This document shows, one piece after another, positions 21,819 through 33,350 of a stretch of DNA of 64,000 nt; the stretch's first letter is position 1; each line of letters begins with the position of its first letter. The notes beneath the pieces are model-generated. The model was not told where the DNA came from. It saw only the letters and a program-made list of their open reading frames with translations, and did no database searches. This stretch comes from Synanceia verrucosa (lineage: Eukaryota; Chordata; Actinopteri; Perciformes; Synanceiidae), in the NCBI GenBank assembly GCA_029721515.1, contig CM056567.1:22056731-22120730 (forward strand), read 5' to 3'. Both the position numbers and the translations under genes were made by a program.

Positions 21819-22355
21819 CTCATCCTTTGCTGATAGCTTGATGATGCTCTTCATCCCCTTGGACACTCTCATACAATTCTATATATACACACTGTATATT
21901 AGCTGTTGTTATATTGAGTTGGACATTTCCATACAATTTTATATGTAGTGTTAATGTGTTTTCATTGTTGTTATTCTGTACACATGGCATCTATTGCACG
22001 TCTGTCCATCCTGGAAGAGGGATCCCTCCTCTGTTGCTCTTCTTGAGGTTTCTTCCGTTTCTTTTTCCCTGTTAAAAGTTTTTTTTGGGGGAGTTTTTCC
22101 TTAGTCGATGCGAGGGTCATTTGTAAAGGACAGAGGGTGTCATATCCTGTACAGATTGTAAAGCCCAATGGGGCAAATTCATAATTTGTGATATTGGGCT
22201 GTACAAATAAACTTCACTTGACTTGACTTTCAGTCTACAAGTCCCCGTTGTGGGAAAAAGTGTATTTTTATAAAGTAGACAGGAAACTAGACACTGAAAC
22301 AACAAACTGATCAATTTTCACATTGAAACACACCATGGTTCACCATAATTTTGAC

Positions 22356-22670
22356 CAGTGTTGTGCTAGTAACTGAAAAATAGTGACTAGTTAGAGTTAC
22401 TAGTAACTTAATTCAAAAAGTAACTCAATTACGTTAAAAGTAACGTTTAAGTTCCTCTTTAGGATCCTGGGGAGTGAGAGTTTGTCTTATGGTGTGTTCA
22501 GTGGGAGACTTTGGAGCGCAGATCAACATAACCTCAAAGTTTAGTGCTTCCAGCTCTTCCAGCCTTACAGACGTACAACAAAACATGGAGCTACTGTTTA
22601 CGTCAGTAGCAGATAGCATGGATTCTATGTCTGGTTGGTGAGATTAATCTGACTTTCTGAAGTGGAGATT
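22356..22670 (+). mobile_element. hAT-like dispersed element, copy 1
   Basis: It starts CAGTGTTGTGCTAGTAACTG, a hAT-type terminus, and is followed by alternating ACTAGTTA and TAACTCAATTAC words. The sequence is collinear for about 300 bases with 41179-41545 (shared GTTCCTCTTTAGGA, CTGGGGAGTGAGAGTTTGTC, CCAGCTCTTCCAG). No transposase frame. The right terminus was not located. Confidence 0.55.
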
Positions 22671-23615
22671 TAATAGCATCCTCTTATCCGTCACCTCCTC
22701 CAGAGAGTACAACTCAAATCTTCCTCCAATCACAGAGCAAGCCTTTGTAACTAGCCTGTTAGCTCCTCTTGCACATGTTCCAGCACAGGCTGGAAGAACA
22801 TCTGCAGCCTCTGAGCCAGCTCTGGTCCTTTCTCATAGAGGCCAGATGGTTCAACCTGCAGCACCCAACAAAGTCATCTACTAGAACCCTGAAGTTCTCC
22901 TCCTGTTGTCCACTAATACACCCCTCCATGCTGCTCTAGGTTCACCCTGCCAGCATGCCTTTTTGGCTGAAAGGAGAATTGAGGCAGGAACTGGACTGTG
23001 TCCAATCTCTATTGATTTTGGCCTGTGCTGCCCTGTGTCCTGGTATTGGTGTAAATGCAAAGTGTGGTAATGTCTAGAACTAATGGACTCTTTCATTGGT
23101 TGTGACAGCTGTGTGGGATTTGACGGACAGGAACAAATTTTTCCATCATACGCAAATAAAAACAAAAGAAGGAGAGAGAATAAGTGGCTTGTTAGAGGCA
23201 GGTGTTGAGCAAACCCTATAAATGCAAATTGCCTGTTTCATTTCCATCAGGAAAAAAAAAGTTATATTCTGAATATAGAATTTCTGATATTCTGAATACC
23301 GGTCTATCATTATAACAATGTCTTTATCAGCACTTAAAATTAGTGTTTTTTATAAAGATGAATTCAACTCTCAATCACAAAAACCAAAATGATGCCCTTC
23401 AGTAATATGGAGAAGGTCAGGTCTGTGTTTGTCTGTCAGAGGCCACATTCAGGCAGTGTTTCAGAATTTCACTGACATGCATGCAGTTGTAAAGATACAA
23501 CATCACAACTGGCCTGCAGCATCACTGCATTGCCTTCCTTAACATTTGAGATTTTAATATTTTCATTCAATCTTTTAAGGAATGGACCGAGAATGTATAA
23601 TCATATGAATTTCAC
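22671..23615. other. Unassigned stretch
   Basis: No recognisable gene. The composition near 22680-23060 is relatively balanced and could belong to the same large repeat or be unique. The minus-strand frame at 22881-23165 shows no domain. Confidence 0.4.
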
Positions 23616-23989
23616 TTAATTCATTGAGTACCAGTCGTTTTATAAAACCAAAAGTGCCTTGTGCCAGTGTTTTGACCATTTTCTCTCATGAGAAAAATAT
23701 TTTGTACTATGTCTCTGAAAACACTGAATAGCTCAAATGAAAGAAGAAACTCTCTATTTCATCATGAAAAAAAAATTGTTTGTTTTTACCTTGTTCCATT
23801 CTTTGTTTTGCTCTCGAATTGTCTCCACTTCCTGCTTTGATCTCCGTGGTGTATACCATCTCTTTATGTCCCAAGTACAAATCCCAGAAGCCCCAAAATT
23901 ACTCACAGGCTGTGTGGGAGTGCCATCTTGTGCCAGCTGTCGAAAAAAACACTTTGACGTATATACATCGATGGCACTCAAAGAGTTAA
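23616..23989 (+). mobile_element. TTAA-flanked MITE, copy C
   Basis: TTAA at 23616-23619 and 23986-23989 enclose a 366-base copy with terminal repeats (TTCATTGAGTACC and GGCACTCAAAGAG). Compared with copy A it lacks the central TATCAGAGGTAGAG segment. The subterminal TTTGACGTATATACAT is kept. The three small frames inside it are not genes. Confidence 0.78.
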
Positions 23990-25775
23990 TCTTGAGGAGA
24001 TGTCATTATGACGTATTTCATCAAAGTGTCATTTTACATCACAGTCACAGTTAGATTTTGGCAAGAAAACTATGTATTTTAAGTAAGAAACTACTTAATT
24101 AGGTAAACTAAGTAAAATAGGTTCAGAAACAATGTAACTTACTGTAAGCATGGAAAACACCAGTTTAGGCGACAGAACTTCAAAATATCTCCCAAATGTG
24201 TTTATAAATGGCTCGTCAAGAGCATAGTTAATGTGCAGGTGTGAATTTCAAACCACGATTTACATTTTTGATACAGCAAATTTGAATCAGGTAATGTACT
24301 AACTGGACCTGTAATGGCAGGGCATTGTCTCTGTATATGACGGAAAACATCAGTGACCAAACATATTAAATTTATTACATTTATGCAAATTCTTGCCCTA
24401 GAGATTTCCCAGTCATATTTTAAGACATAAATGAACTTGGATTTTTTTACAATAATGACATTTGGTTATTTTTTATTATTTAGTTGCTTTTTGGTATGGT
24501 TTTAAGACAACTCTCCTAGTTAAACAAATCTTAAAATAGGTCTCATAGGAAAGTGACTCTCATTTCCATGTAATGTAAACATGTTTTCATGTAAACCTCT
24601 TACTTTTCTGTAAAGAAAACCACTAACTTCACACAGAAATGAAGAAAAGCATCTAATGGCTAAATGACTTGAACATGATCATGGCTGTCTAAGGAAAATC
24701 AAACTGAAAAATCTATAAATATGTCATATTTTTTGTGACCCATCAGTCCACCTTGTATACAGTCCTTTATACACACTGGAAATATATTTGTGATACTTCA
24801 AATACGGTATTTATTGTACAGTAAACAGTATATACAGTATTATATACTGTATGTGTTACACTGCCTTGTTTTATAATTATCAGACTAATGTTTTCTTGTT
24901 ATATTATGTGACTGTGTTCTGTTGTAATAGTGTTTGAATTGGCCTACATACCACCTTTTCCAGATTTTGCATCTCACAGTCTTAATCAGCAGATGGTAAA
25001 TTCAGTATTTCTCTGGGAAAGACTCATTTAACATTATGTTTGATAATGCTGGCTCATGGACTAATATATTTTATTGTTTGTTTTCTGTCATCAATATCAG
25101 CGTTTGTTATTGTCGCTGTCTGGTTTACAGAAAAAAAAAAAAAAAAACAGCTCTGTCTCAATGAGACTACATGATTAAACAACAACTTCATGTTGATGAT
25201 AAGTAATTGAGTATGATCTTGGCATTGTGTCATAGAAATCCCCAGCCTCTCTGGGTACGGCAGAAACCCATCTTTTCAATGGGCTGTCTTTTGCTTGAGC
25301 ACATTATTCATCATTTTGAAAGGCAATCATGCTTGAACATCCAAAACAAAACTATTAGGCTGTTCAGCAGCTCTGCCTGTGCTGAAGGTCCTGTCCTGTC
25401 CTTTATACCCAAATATAAAACACTCGTGTGAATGTTCATGGGATGAGAAAACAAATTGAGAGAGTGGGATAAAGACAATAAGAGAGTCAGCTCTAATATT
25501 TTGATTATATAATATGTATCACTTCGTCAGTATCAGCTTTTGCAGGGAAAGCAGGGGGGTTGACAGTACCTGGTCACAGCAGAAGAAACACTTTGCTAGT
25601 CATCAAGATGCCCAAAGGAGCCCATCAGATCACATCCTTCTTTCTTTTCTTTTATTTCTTTTTTTTTTACCATAAAATTTAATTTACAGGGTGGCATATA
25701 AAATAAAAAGAAATTTGTTTTGCAGTATGGGGGTTCTATAATTTTATCTACTTTGGTCTTTGTTTAAACCAAAAA
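23990..25775. other. Gene-free AT-rich stretch
   Basis: No coding family. Local palindromic AT sequence lies at 24825-24855 and an A tract at 25130-25146. The frame at 25207-25431 has no recognisable domain. Confidence 0.5.
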
Positions 25776-26300
25776 AGCCTTGTTCACACTACACGACTGT
25801 CAGAGTCGTAGACTCTCCATGCTGTTCACACTATGTTCTTTGGAGTGTCTTGGAGTGTTCACACTACACCACTCTCCATCAGCAGGCGTGGCTGACAGCC
25901 TTACTTGGTATCCAAACAACTCGAGAAATAACACAAGAAATGTGCAAACACTTGCACAAATGCAACGTTTGAGCTTTTCAGTGTCAACATGGACATGGTG
26001 CAGAACGCACCCCTAATGATTATGTGCTACCATGTAGTGTTGACATGGTGACATGGAGTCAAGATGCTTCTGACTGGCATCTTTCAGCTGTTCACACTAA
26101 AGGCCAAGACACACCAACCCAACGGTTGGGCATCTGGAGGAGTTGGAGAGAGTCGGGAAGAAATTGGTTTGTTGTGTCCCGACATGTTGGGTGCGGTCAG
26201 GAGTTGTTGGGTAGCGGCGGGACACATCGGGGGAATTTCAGCAAGCTCAGTCAGACCAAGTCGGACATGAGCCGTCGAGTACTCTGATTGGTTTATGCTG
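25776..26300 (+). repeat. Possible DNA-transposon end with reiterated TTCACACTA words
   Basis: The word GTTCACACTA occurs four times (about 25783, 25813, 25856 and 26089), and the stretch after 26100 is GC-rich, beginning AAGGCCAAGACACACCAACC. Reiterated subterminal words upstream of a Myb/MADF-like gene would fit the 5' end of a PIF/Harbinger-type element. No matching inverted end was found after 27700, so this is tentative. Confidence 0.3.
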
Positions 26301-26446
26301 TGTGAAGTGTACTGACACACGGTGTATGGGAGGGGCAGAAGACCCCTGTGACTTTGGAAAACATCTGCTATTTTGCAAACTGTGGACAGGTAGCACAGAG
26401 TTGAGTTCACTTCGACTTTTCGATACAGTTTTGGACTTTGGAAGAT

Positions 26447-27695
26447 ATGGCAGCTACGGCCTGGACAGAAAACCTGGAGGACCAGCTGATCACACTGGTG
26501 GAGGAGAGACCGGCACTGTGTAACATCATCATCTACAGTGCTATTCATCATCTACAATGCTATTCCAACAGAAATAGCAAGGGCAAGCTGTGGCAAGAAA
26601 TAGAAAGCAAGCTCAATTTATTGGGTAAATATCTCTACTATATCAACTATATAATGCATGAAGCATGAAATTGTCTGGAAATAGTTGATAAGTTGTCCGT
26701 ATTGTTTTCAACTGTACTGGTTGAAACTGGAAATGGCTACCCCGTGGCTTGCTTTGTTTGCTGGTCAACCACATGCTAGTTGCTTTGTTTGTTGTCTACC
26801 TACCAGCCTATTATTGGTACTAGATACCTGCTTGGCTAGCATGGGACATGAAAAGGGACATGTAATTGAAAGAGTTTAAGTTTAAGAGTTCAAAGAGTTT
26901 AAGAGGAAATGGGAGAACTTCCGCACGGCGTACAACCGGTACAAAAGACCGGCTCCGTCGGGAAGCTCGGGTGCACCAAGGACGTGGAGGCAGCAGTGGA
27001 TCACCAGCCGCATGAGTTTCATTGAGCCACACAGGAAGAGGAAGGAAAGTCAATCCAACCTGACGCAGAAGGTAATTCTATCGTCTCTGTTCATCGTAGG
27101 CATGGACATAATGTGCTCTTCTTTTTCGTAAATGGCAAGCATTTCCTGTGATATAAATGTTAATATTTGTCTAAATTTGGTTATTAATCTCGACCTTGTT
27201 TAGGAATTGTGTGATACTGCTGTACACACTGATTCTGTTGATGCTGCTGCACACACTGCTGTTGCGCCCAAGGACCTGGCTGAGTCATCTTGGATGGATT
27301 ATGCTCGTTCAGAGCACTCAACCACAACCAGTGTTGAGCCAAAGTCAGCGCTGGACATAGAGCCCCCAGAAGCAGAGTCAACCATCTGTGAGCATACACC
27401 GTCTGAGGTGTTGTCCAGTCCAGTGTCGTCCACTCTGTCTGCCAACAAAAGCCAGTGTCGGTCAGTGAAGCGCAAGAGGAAGGATTCGTTTGAAGCAGAT
27501 GATAAGCTCATGCACGGCATCAGCCAAACACTGGACAGGTTGGCATCAAGACCACAATGGCAAGAGGAGACAGACTACATCTCCTTGTGCTGCAAGAGCA
27601 TAGAACATCGAATGTGCATGCTCCCATCCCAGCAACTCGTAAAGTTTGAGCTAGACAGCCTGATCTACAAATATTTGAACCAAGACACTGCCTGA
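26447..27695 (+). CDS. MADF/BESS-like protein, three exons, open throughout
   Basis: The proposed exons are 26447-26624, 26887-27071 and 27204-27695. Their lengths sum to 855 bases, giving 284 residues, with phases matching and GT...AG at both introns. Intron 1 starts GTAAAT and intron 2 runs from GTAATT to a pyrimidine-rich stretch ending TTTAG. Residues 1-85 look like a MADF (Myb/SANT-like) DNA-binding domain, with LITLVEERPAL, KLWQEI and FKRKWENFRTAY as key blocks. A basic patch (KRKRK) lies in the middle, and residues near 240-284 resemble a BESS motif (ISLCCKSIEHRM to FELDSLIYKYL). Such proteins are transcription-type factors or the accessory protein of PIF/Harbinger transposons. The second reading is favoured by the repeat-rich setting, but no DDE transposase is present. 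The acceptor of intron 1 is the least certain point. Confidence 0.55.
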
Positions 27696-27887
27696 CACTG
27701 CACACGACCACCCACACATACACACTCACAGACATTTATATCGCTTTTATATGCTTTGATACACCTTGTGGACACTTTAAACCATTGTTTGTTATTTGTT
27801 ATTGTTGTTATTATTATCCTATATTATTGTTATATTACTATTGTATCATCTTATATTTTGTTACATTTTGGACCTTAATCTTATTGC
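27696..27887. other. AT-rich spacer between the MADF-like gene and the LINE
   Basis: Low-complexity TTATTATT-type sequence with no AATAAA. It could be the 3' UTR of the MADF-like gene or the tail of its element. Confidence 0.35.
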
Positions 27888-27970
27888 TCTTATTGAGTTC
27901 GCCGCCTCTCTAAAGCCAATTTGTTAGCCGACTTTCGAGCTTTTTCAGCTACATGTTTGTTTGTTTTCGG

Positions 27971-28150
27971 CGTGCTTTCAACTGCACTGGTGTAGGATCC
28001 TGCTGCACAGTCCGCAAACAGTCTCTGTGAATTTCTGTTCACTTTTTACCAAGGACTGTTTGCGGACTGTGCAGCAGGATCCTACACCAGTGCAGTCGAA
28101 AGCACGCGAACAGTCTCTGTGAATTTCTGTTCGCTTTTTACCAAGGACTG
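27971..28150. repeat. 52-bp inverted repeat interleaved with a 44-bp direct repeat
   Basis: Segment A at 27971-28022 recurs inverted at 28055-28106 with 51 of 52 bases complementary. Segment B (AACAGTCTCTGTGAATTTCT onward) at 28018-28060 recurs directly at 28109-28151 with one visible difference. The order is A, B, inverted A, B. The 32-base loop and long stem would make a strong hairpin. It sits in the 5' region of the LINE. Confidence 0.93.
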
Positions 28151-28372
28151 TTGCTGGCTTACTCGCTCTCAGCTAGCGGCTCCATCCCATGCTAGCTGCT
28201 ACATCTTTGGTGCTGTGCTGCTGCCTCAACTGTCCAGTTCCTGGCTCTCCAAATTGACATTCTCCCCACTGGGCTGTCACCTTGGACCATGCTGTGGATG
28301 TCTCTGCACCTCCTCTCGGCTATTGTCCACCTTGGTCCTGGTCCGTAGCTAACATCTCCGTCAGCTGCCTCA

Positions 28373-31300
28373 ATGTTGACTTACTCCGCTGCACAGTTAC
28401 GGAAATACAACTCCTGCTCCATGCCGCTGTGTGTTTCCACCATAAGGAAACTCGGACTCCTACGCAGACCACAATATGTCCACAGAGGCTCACGGAGAAG
28501 GTTTGTTTACACTAAACTGTCAAGTGCCGGTTCCATCGCCTCCATCTGGTCCGCTCGTCTCTTGGTCGCATCTCGGACACGTCATCAGAGCGCGCCCACT
28601 GCAGTAGGTAATATTGCAGTGAAAATCTCGAGACTTCTGCTCACTGCGTGTGACGGAAGACGTGGAGTGGATTATAGCCTGCTCAGACCCATCCAGAGGA
28701 TTTCTGCCTCTTCTCATGTTAAAATGGAACTTTTTAACACGCAGTCCTTGACAAATAAATCAAACCTGATCCATGATCACATCCTGGAGAAAGACATTGA
28801 CTTGATGTGCCTTACTGAGACCTGGCAAAAACCTGAGGTTTTTTTCCTCCCTTAATGAAGCTTGTCCCTCTGGATACAGCTTCCTGCAGAGGGCCTGCTG
28901 TACTGGCCGGGGTGGTGGGCTGGCCGTAATTTACCGTGACACACTAAAGCTGTCGCCTCTGTCTCTGCCTGATGTCTCCTCTTTTGAATATCTGGCTTTC
29001 AGATCAAAACCCCCTGCAAAGATCAATGCAGTGCTTATCTATTGACCACCCAAACCACACCCAGCCTTCATTTCAGAGCTTCATTATCTCCTTACCTCCC
29101 TCTGCTCTCTATCCTCCAGTAGTATTGTACTTGGGGACCTGAACATCCACATTGACAATCCCTCCTCCCCCCTGGTAGCTGATTTCTTTCACATACTGGA
29201 CTGTCTCAACCTTACTCAGCATGTTGATGCACCCACACACAACAGGGGGCACACTCTGGACTTGGTAATATCTGATTCCACCACCATCAAAAATCTGCTG
29301 GTATATGACCTGGGTGTCTCTGACCACAGCATCATTTCAATGGATGTTTGCTGCCAATCTCCTCTCCCCACGCCCAAACGTAACATCCATTTCGCAACAC
29401 AAAAAACATCAACACTGCCATATTTTCCTTTCCTTTTGTTGAGCACTACAACAATTCTCTCTGCTGTCTCCTGGATACACATGCCCCCTGCAAAACAAGA
29501 ACTGTGTCCTTCTCTCAGACTGCTCCCTGGTTCACTGAGGAACTACGCAAAATGAAGGCTGCTGGCCATGCCATTGAAAGGCATGTTAAATCTTCTGGCC
29601 TTTTGATCCATAAATCAACATATAAAGATCACCAGAAGGCCTATGCAGTTGCCCTTAAAGAAGCTCGGTTCAACTACTACTCTAACATCATCAACAATAA
29701 TCCAGGAAATTCCAAACAGCTATTTTCCACTATAAATCATCTCCTCAACCCTCAAAATCAAACCCACACAGAACCTACAACCAGAGAGTGCAACAGATTC
29801 CTTGCATTTTTTAAAGACAAGATCAATTCCATCCGATCTCAGTTTTCCAGCTTCCCTGTGCCATCTCTGCCATCTCCCCATTCACAACCTGCTCTTTTGT
29901 GTACATTCGCCACAGTCACACAAAATGAAATTGAAGGTTTCATCGAAAGGATGAAGCCTTCCACCTGCCCCCCTGACCCCCTCCCTACTGCACTCATCAA
30001 ATCAAACCTGTCTGCCATAAGTCCTCTCATTACACAAATAATTAACCATTCACTACAGTCTGGCCAAATCCCATCCACACTTAAAACGGCTGTCATCAAA
30101 CCCCACCTAAAAAAATCCAACCTCGATCCTGCATTCCTGTCCAACTACCGGCCTAGCTCCCATCTTCCATTCCTCTCCAAGGTGCTTGAAAAAGCTGTAA
30201 CTGCACAGTTACAGGATCATCTGCAAACTCACTCACTGTATGAAAAATTCCAATCTGGTTTCCGTACCGCCCACAGTACAGAAACAGCACTGGTGAGGGT
30301 CACAAATGACCTTCTCATGTCTGCAGACACTGCAGACACTGCTTATCCTCCTCGACCTTAAAGCAGCATTTGATACTGTCGATCACCACATTCTCCTAAA
30401 TCGTCTCTACACTGACATTGGACTCTCCCACACCACACCGGTCTGGTTTACCTCCTATCTGTCCGGCAGGACTGAGTACATCAGCCTTGGTTGTGCCAGA
30501 TCTCAAACCGCCCCTGTCACCTGTGGTGTCCCACAGGGTTCTGTTCTAGGACCACTATTATTCATTCTTTACTTGCTGCCTCTCGGTTGTGTGATCAGAA
30601 GACATGGTGCCTTTATTCATTGTTACGCCGATGACACCCAGCTGTACCTGAGGACTGAAGCTAACCTGGTCTCATCATCATCATCATCTTCATCCTCCTC
30701 ACCATCACTTTCTGCCCTCTCCAACTGCCTGGAGGAGATAAAGGTGTGGATGAGTCACAACTTCCTTCAGCTGAACAGCTCTAAAACGGAAGTCATGCTT
30801 AACGGAACCCCCCAACCAGGTCCAATTATCATCTTTAACCACAATTTAATTTTCTCTCCCTAATCTAATCTAATAATCTAAACCTAATCTAATCTAATCT
30901 AATCTCCCTCTCATCTACAGTAACCAACCTTGGTGTGAAACTCGACCTGCATCTAACTGTTGGAAACCATATTAAACACCTGTACAAAACCTGTTTCTTC
31001 CACCTTAGGAACATTTCCAAACTCCGCCCCTCCCTCAGTTTTGCAGATGCAGAGAAACTCATCCACCAGGCTTGATTACTGTAACAGTCTGCTTATTGGA
31101 TTACCACAGAAAAGCCTGCAAAAACTTCAGTTCATTCAAAACAGTGCTGCCCGTATTCTAATGAGTTCGAAAACAGAAACATATCACACCTATTCTTCAG
31201 AACCTCCACTGGCTTCCCATAACCTTCAGAATCAAATATAAAACTGCTCTCATTACCTATCTTTGCATCCATGGCAATGCCCCTGAATACCTCAAAGATC

Positions 31301-31528
31301 TCCTTGCTCCTCACTCATCCACCCGCCATCTCCGGTCCCATAGCACCAACCTCCTCTTTCAACCACGGAACAAAATTACGCACCATGGGTGACCGGGCCT
31401 TTTGTTCTGCTGCACCTCGTGTCTGGAACTCACTCCCCGACCAACTGAGGGAACCTCAGACTCTGGTTATTTTTAAAAAACGCCTTAAGACTTTTCTATT
31501 CAGACAGGCGTTTCCAGACTGTTCTTAA
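28373..31528 (+). pseudogene. L2-type LINE ORF2 (endonuclease and reverse transcriptase), broken
   Basis: The endonuclease part starts with LFNTQSLTNKS and DLMCLTETW (28730-28830) and continues with LGDLNIH and the SDHSI block (29130-29340). The reverse transcriptase follows with SNYRP, FQSGFR, LLDLKAAFDTVDH, CGVPQGSVLGP and the catalytic YADD at 30624-30635. Lesions seen are one extra T in the T run near 28833, TGA at 29043-29045 where CGA is expected, a one-base loss near 29390, a frame change near 30340 next to a duplicated GCAGACACT, a stop at 30861-30863 in an expanded TAATC tract, and further stops after 31070. Length and order are otherwise complete, so it is a relatively young dead copy. 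Confidence 0.88.
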
Positions 31529-31898
31529 CTTACACATTCACATTTTATTACTGTTTTACCTGTTTCTGTCTAGTGATTTTAGTACTTTTAATGTGTATCT
31601 TGGGACTTTTCTCTGTAGCACTTTGAGATTTTAAAATGAAAAGTGCTTAATAAATAAAACTTATTATTATTATAAATAAAATGTATTATCATTTCTTTTT
31701 ATAAGCTGTTGTCTTCCTTGTTGTGTATTTGAACATAGGCTACATGCTGGTGTGTAGTGGTAACATATGTGGGATATAGAATAACACAAATGAAGCTGAA
31801 TAGAGCAACAGTATATAGCTCTCATTTGCCATATTACATTGAGTAGATGGTTTTATCCAAAGCAACTATGAATAGAATCATATAAGCTGGGCTATATA

Positions 31899-33140
31899 CA
31901 CGATATTGCCAAAAGTATTCACTCACCCGTCCAAATAATCAGAATCAGGTGTTCCAATCACTTCCATGGCCACAGGTGTATAAAATCAAGAACCTAGGCA
32001 TGCAGACTGCTTTTACAAACATTTGTGAAAGAATGGGTTGCTCTCAGGAGCTCAGTGAATTCCAGCGTGGAACTGTGATAGGATGCCACCTGCGCTACAA
32101 ATCCAGTCGTGAAATTTCCTCGCTCAACTGTCAACTGTCAGCTGTATTATAAGAATGTGGAAGCATTTGGGAACGACAGCAACTCAACCACGAAGTGGTA
32201 GACCACATAAACTGATGGAGCGGGGTCAACGGATGCTGAGGCGCATAGTGTGAAGAGGTTGCCAACTTTCTGCAGAGTCAATCACTACAGACCTCCAAAC
32301 TTCATGTGGCCTTCAGATTACCTCAAGAACAGTGAGCAGAGAGCTTAATGGAATGGGTTTGGCCATGGCCGAGCAGCTGCATCCAAACCATACATCACCA
32401 AGTGCAATACAAAGCGTCGGATGCAGTGGTGTAAAGCACGCCGTCACTGGACTCTAGAGCAGTGGAGACGCATTCTCTGGAGTGATGAATCACGCTTCTC
32501 CATCTGGCAATCTGATGGATGAGTCTGGGTTTGGCGGTTGCCAGGAGAACGATACTTGTCGGACTGCACTGTGTAAAGAGTGTAAAGATTGGTGGAGGGG
32601 GGATTATGGTGTGGGGTTGTTTTTCAGGAGCTGGACTTGGCCCCTTAGTTCCAGTGAAAGGAACTCTGAATGCTTCAGCATACCGAAACATTTTGGACAA
32701 TTCCATGTTCCCAACTTTGTGGGAACAGTTTGGAGCTGGCCCCTTCCTCTTTCAACATGACTGTGCACCAGTGCACAAAGCAAGGTCCATAAAGACATGG
32801 ATGACAGAGTCTGATGTGGATGAACTTGACTGGCCTGCACAGAGTCCTGACCTCAACCCGATAGAACACCTTTGGGGTGAATTAGAGCAGAGACTGAGAG
32901 CCAGGCCTTCTCGTCCAACATCAGTGTGTGACCTCACAAATACACTTCTGGAAGAATGGTCAAAAATTTGCATAAACACACTCCTAAACCTTGTGGACAG
33001 CCTTCCCAGAAGAGTTGAGGCTGTTATAGCTGCAAAGGGTGGACTGACATTATATGGAACCCTATGGATTAAGAATGGCATGTCACTGAAGTTCATATGA
33101 GAGCCAAGGCAGGTGAGTAAATACTTTTGGCAATATAGTG
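31899..33140 (+). mobile_element. Second Tc1-like transposon (1.24 kb), inactive
   Basis: The left end CACGATATTGCCAAAAGTAT and the right end (its complement, with CACTATATTGCC) form terminal inverted repeats of about 30 bases. TA borders both sides (31897-31898 and 33141-33142). The length is typical of compact fish Tc1 families. It is a different family from the element at 13756, with no shared terminal sequence. Confidence 0.92.
32033..33100 (+). pseudogene. Tc1-like transposase, broken
   Basis: The N-terminal part opens at ATG 32033 (SEFQRGTVIGCHL) and is lost near 32130-32150 at a duplicated TCAACTG. The first catalytic Asp lies in WSDESRF (about 32479-32499), followed by TGA at 32520-32522 where CGA is expected. 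The frame changes near 32575. From 32519 the C-terminal 190 residues are open, with the second Asp in QHDCAPVH and Glu in NPIEHLW, 34 residues apart (DD34E). At least three lesions exclude activity. Confidence 0.88.
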
Positions 33141-33170
33141 TATATGCACATCTATGGCACCCACGCCTTG

Positions 33171-33216
33171 GATTTTAAACGACATATAAATACATCAATG
33201 ACACTCAAAGAGTTAA
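33171..33216 (+). mobile_element. TTAA-family MITE, terminal fragment G
   Basis: A stretch ending ACACTCAAAGAG followed by TTAA (33213-33216) matches the right terminus of copies A and C. The rest of the element is missing, about 30 bases downstream of the Tc1 right end. Confidence 0.5.
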
Positions 33217-33350
33217 ATGTGCTGTAAAGTATTTCTGGAAAGTGAGGAGAAATGAAGAAAGAAGAGGCTGAGCAGGTCACACAGTGAGCAGCCAGGAAGA
33301 AGAAACCATGTATGAAGCATAGACTATATATAAAGTAAATAGTAAGTAAC

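Larger units (their letters stand above)
20395..22230 (+). repeat. Long retroelement-tail repeat, copy 2, interrupted by an LTR
   Basis: Collinear with 13175-15700. The left block 20395-20450 and the right block 21366-22230 are separated by a solo-LTR-like insertion. Relative to copy 1, about 55 bases after the insertion point are missing, together with the far end of the LTR, consistent with one deletion. This copy has five 44-bp minisatellite units where copy 1 has two, and it lacks the Tc1 insertion. The tail ends at AATAAACTTCACTTGACTTG. Confidence 0.65.
27888..31672 (+). mobile_element. L2-type (CR1/L2 clade) LINE, nearly full length, inactive
   Basis: The order is a 5' UTR-like region (27888-28370), then an endonuclease-reverse transcriptase frame and a 3' UTR ending in AAGTGCTTAATAAATAAAAC plus a TTATTATTATTA tail. 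This tail form is typical of fish L2 copies. The left border is approximate. No target duplication was resolved. Internal simple repeats lie at 30669-30705 (TCA/TCC) and 30862-30904 (TAATC). Confidence 0.8.

Noticed and set aside
21504..21948. Several overlapping open frames of 80-110 codons on both strands
   Set aside because: They are produced by a 44-bp tandem unit without stop codons and translate to the same repeated peptide in different frames.
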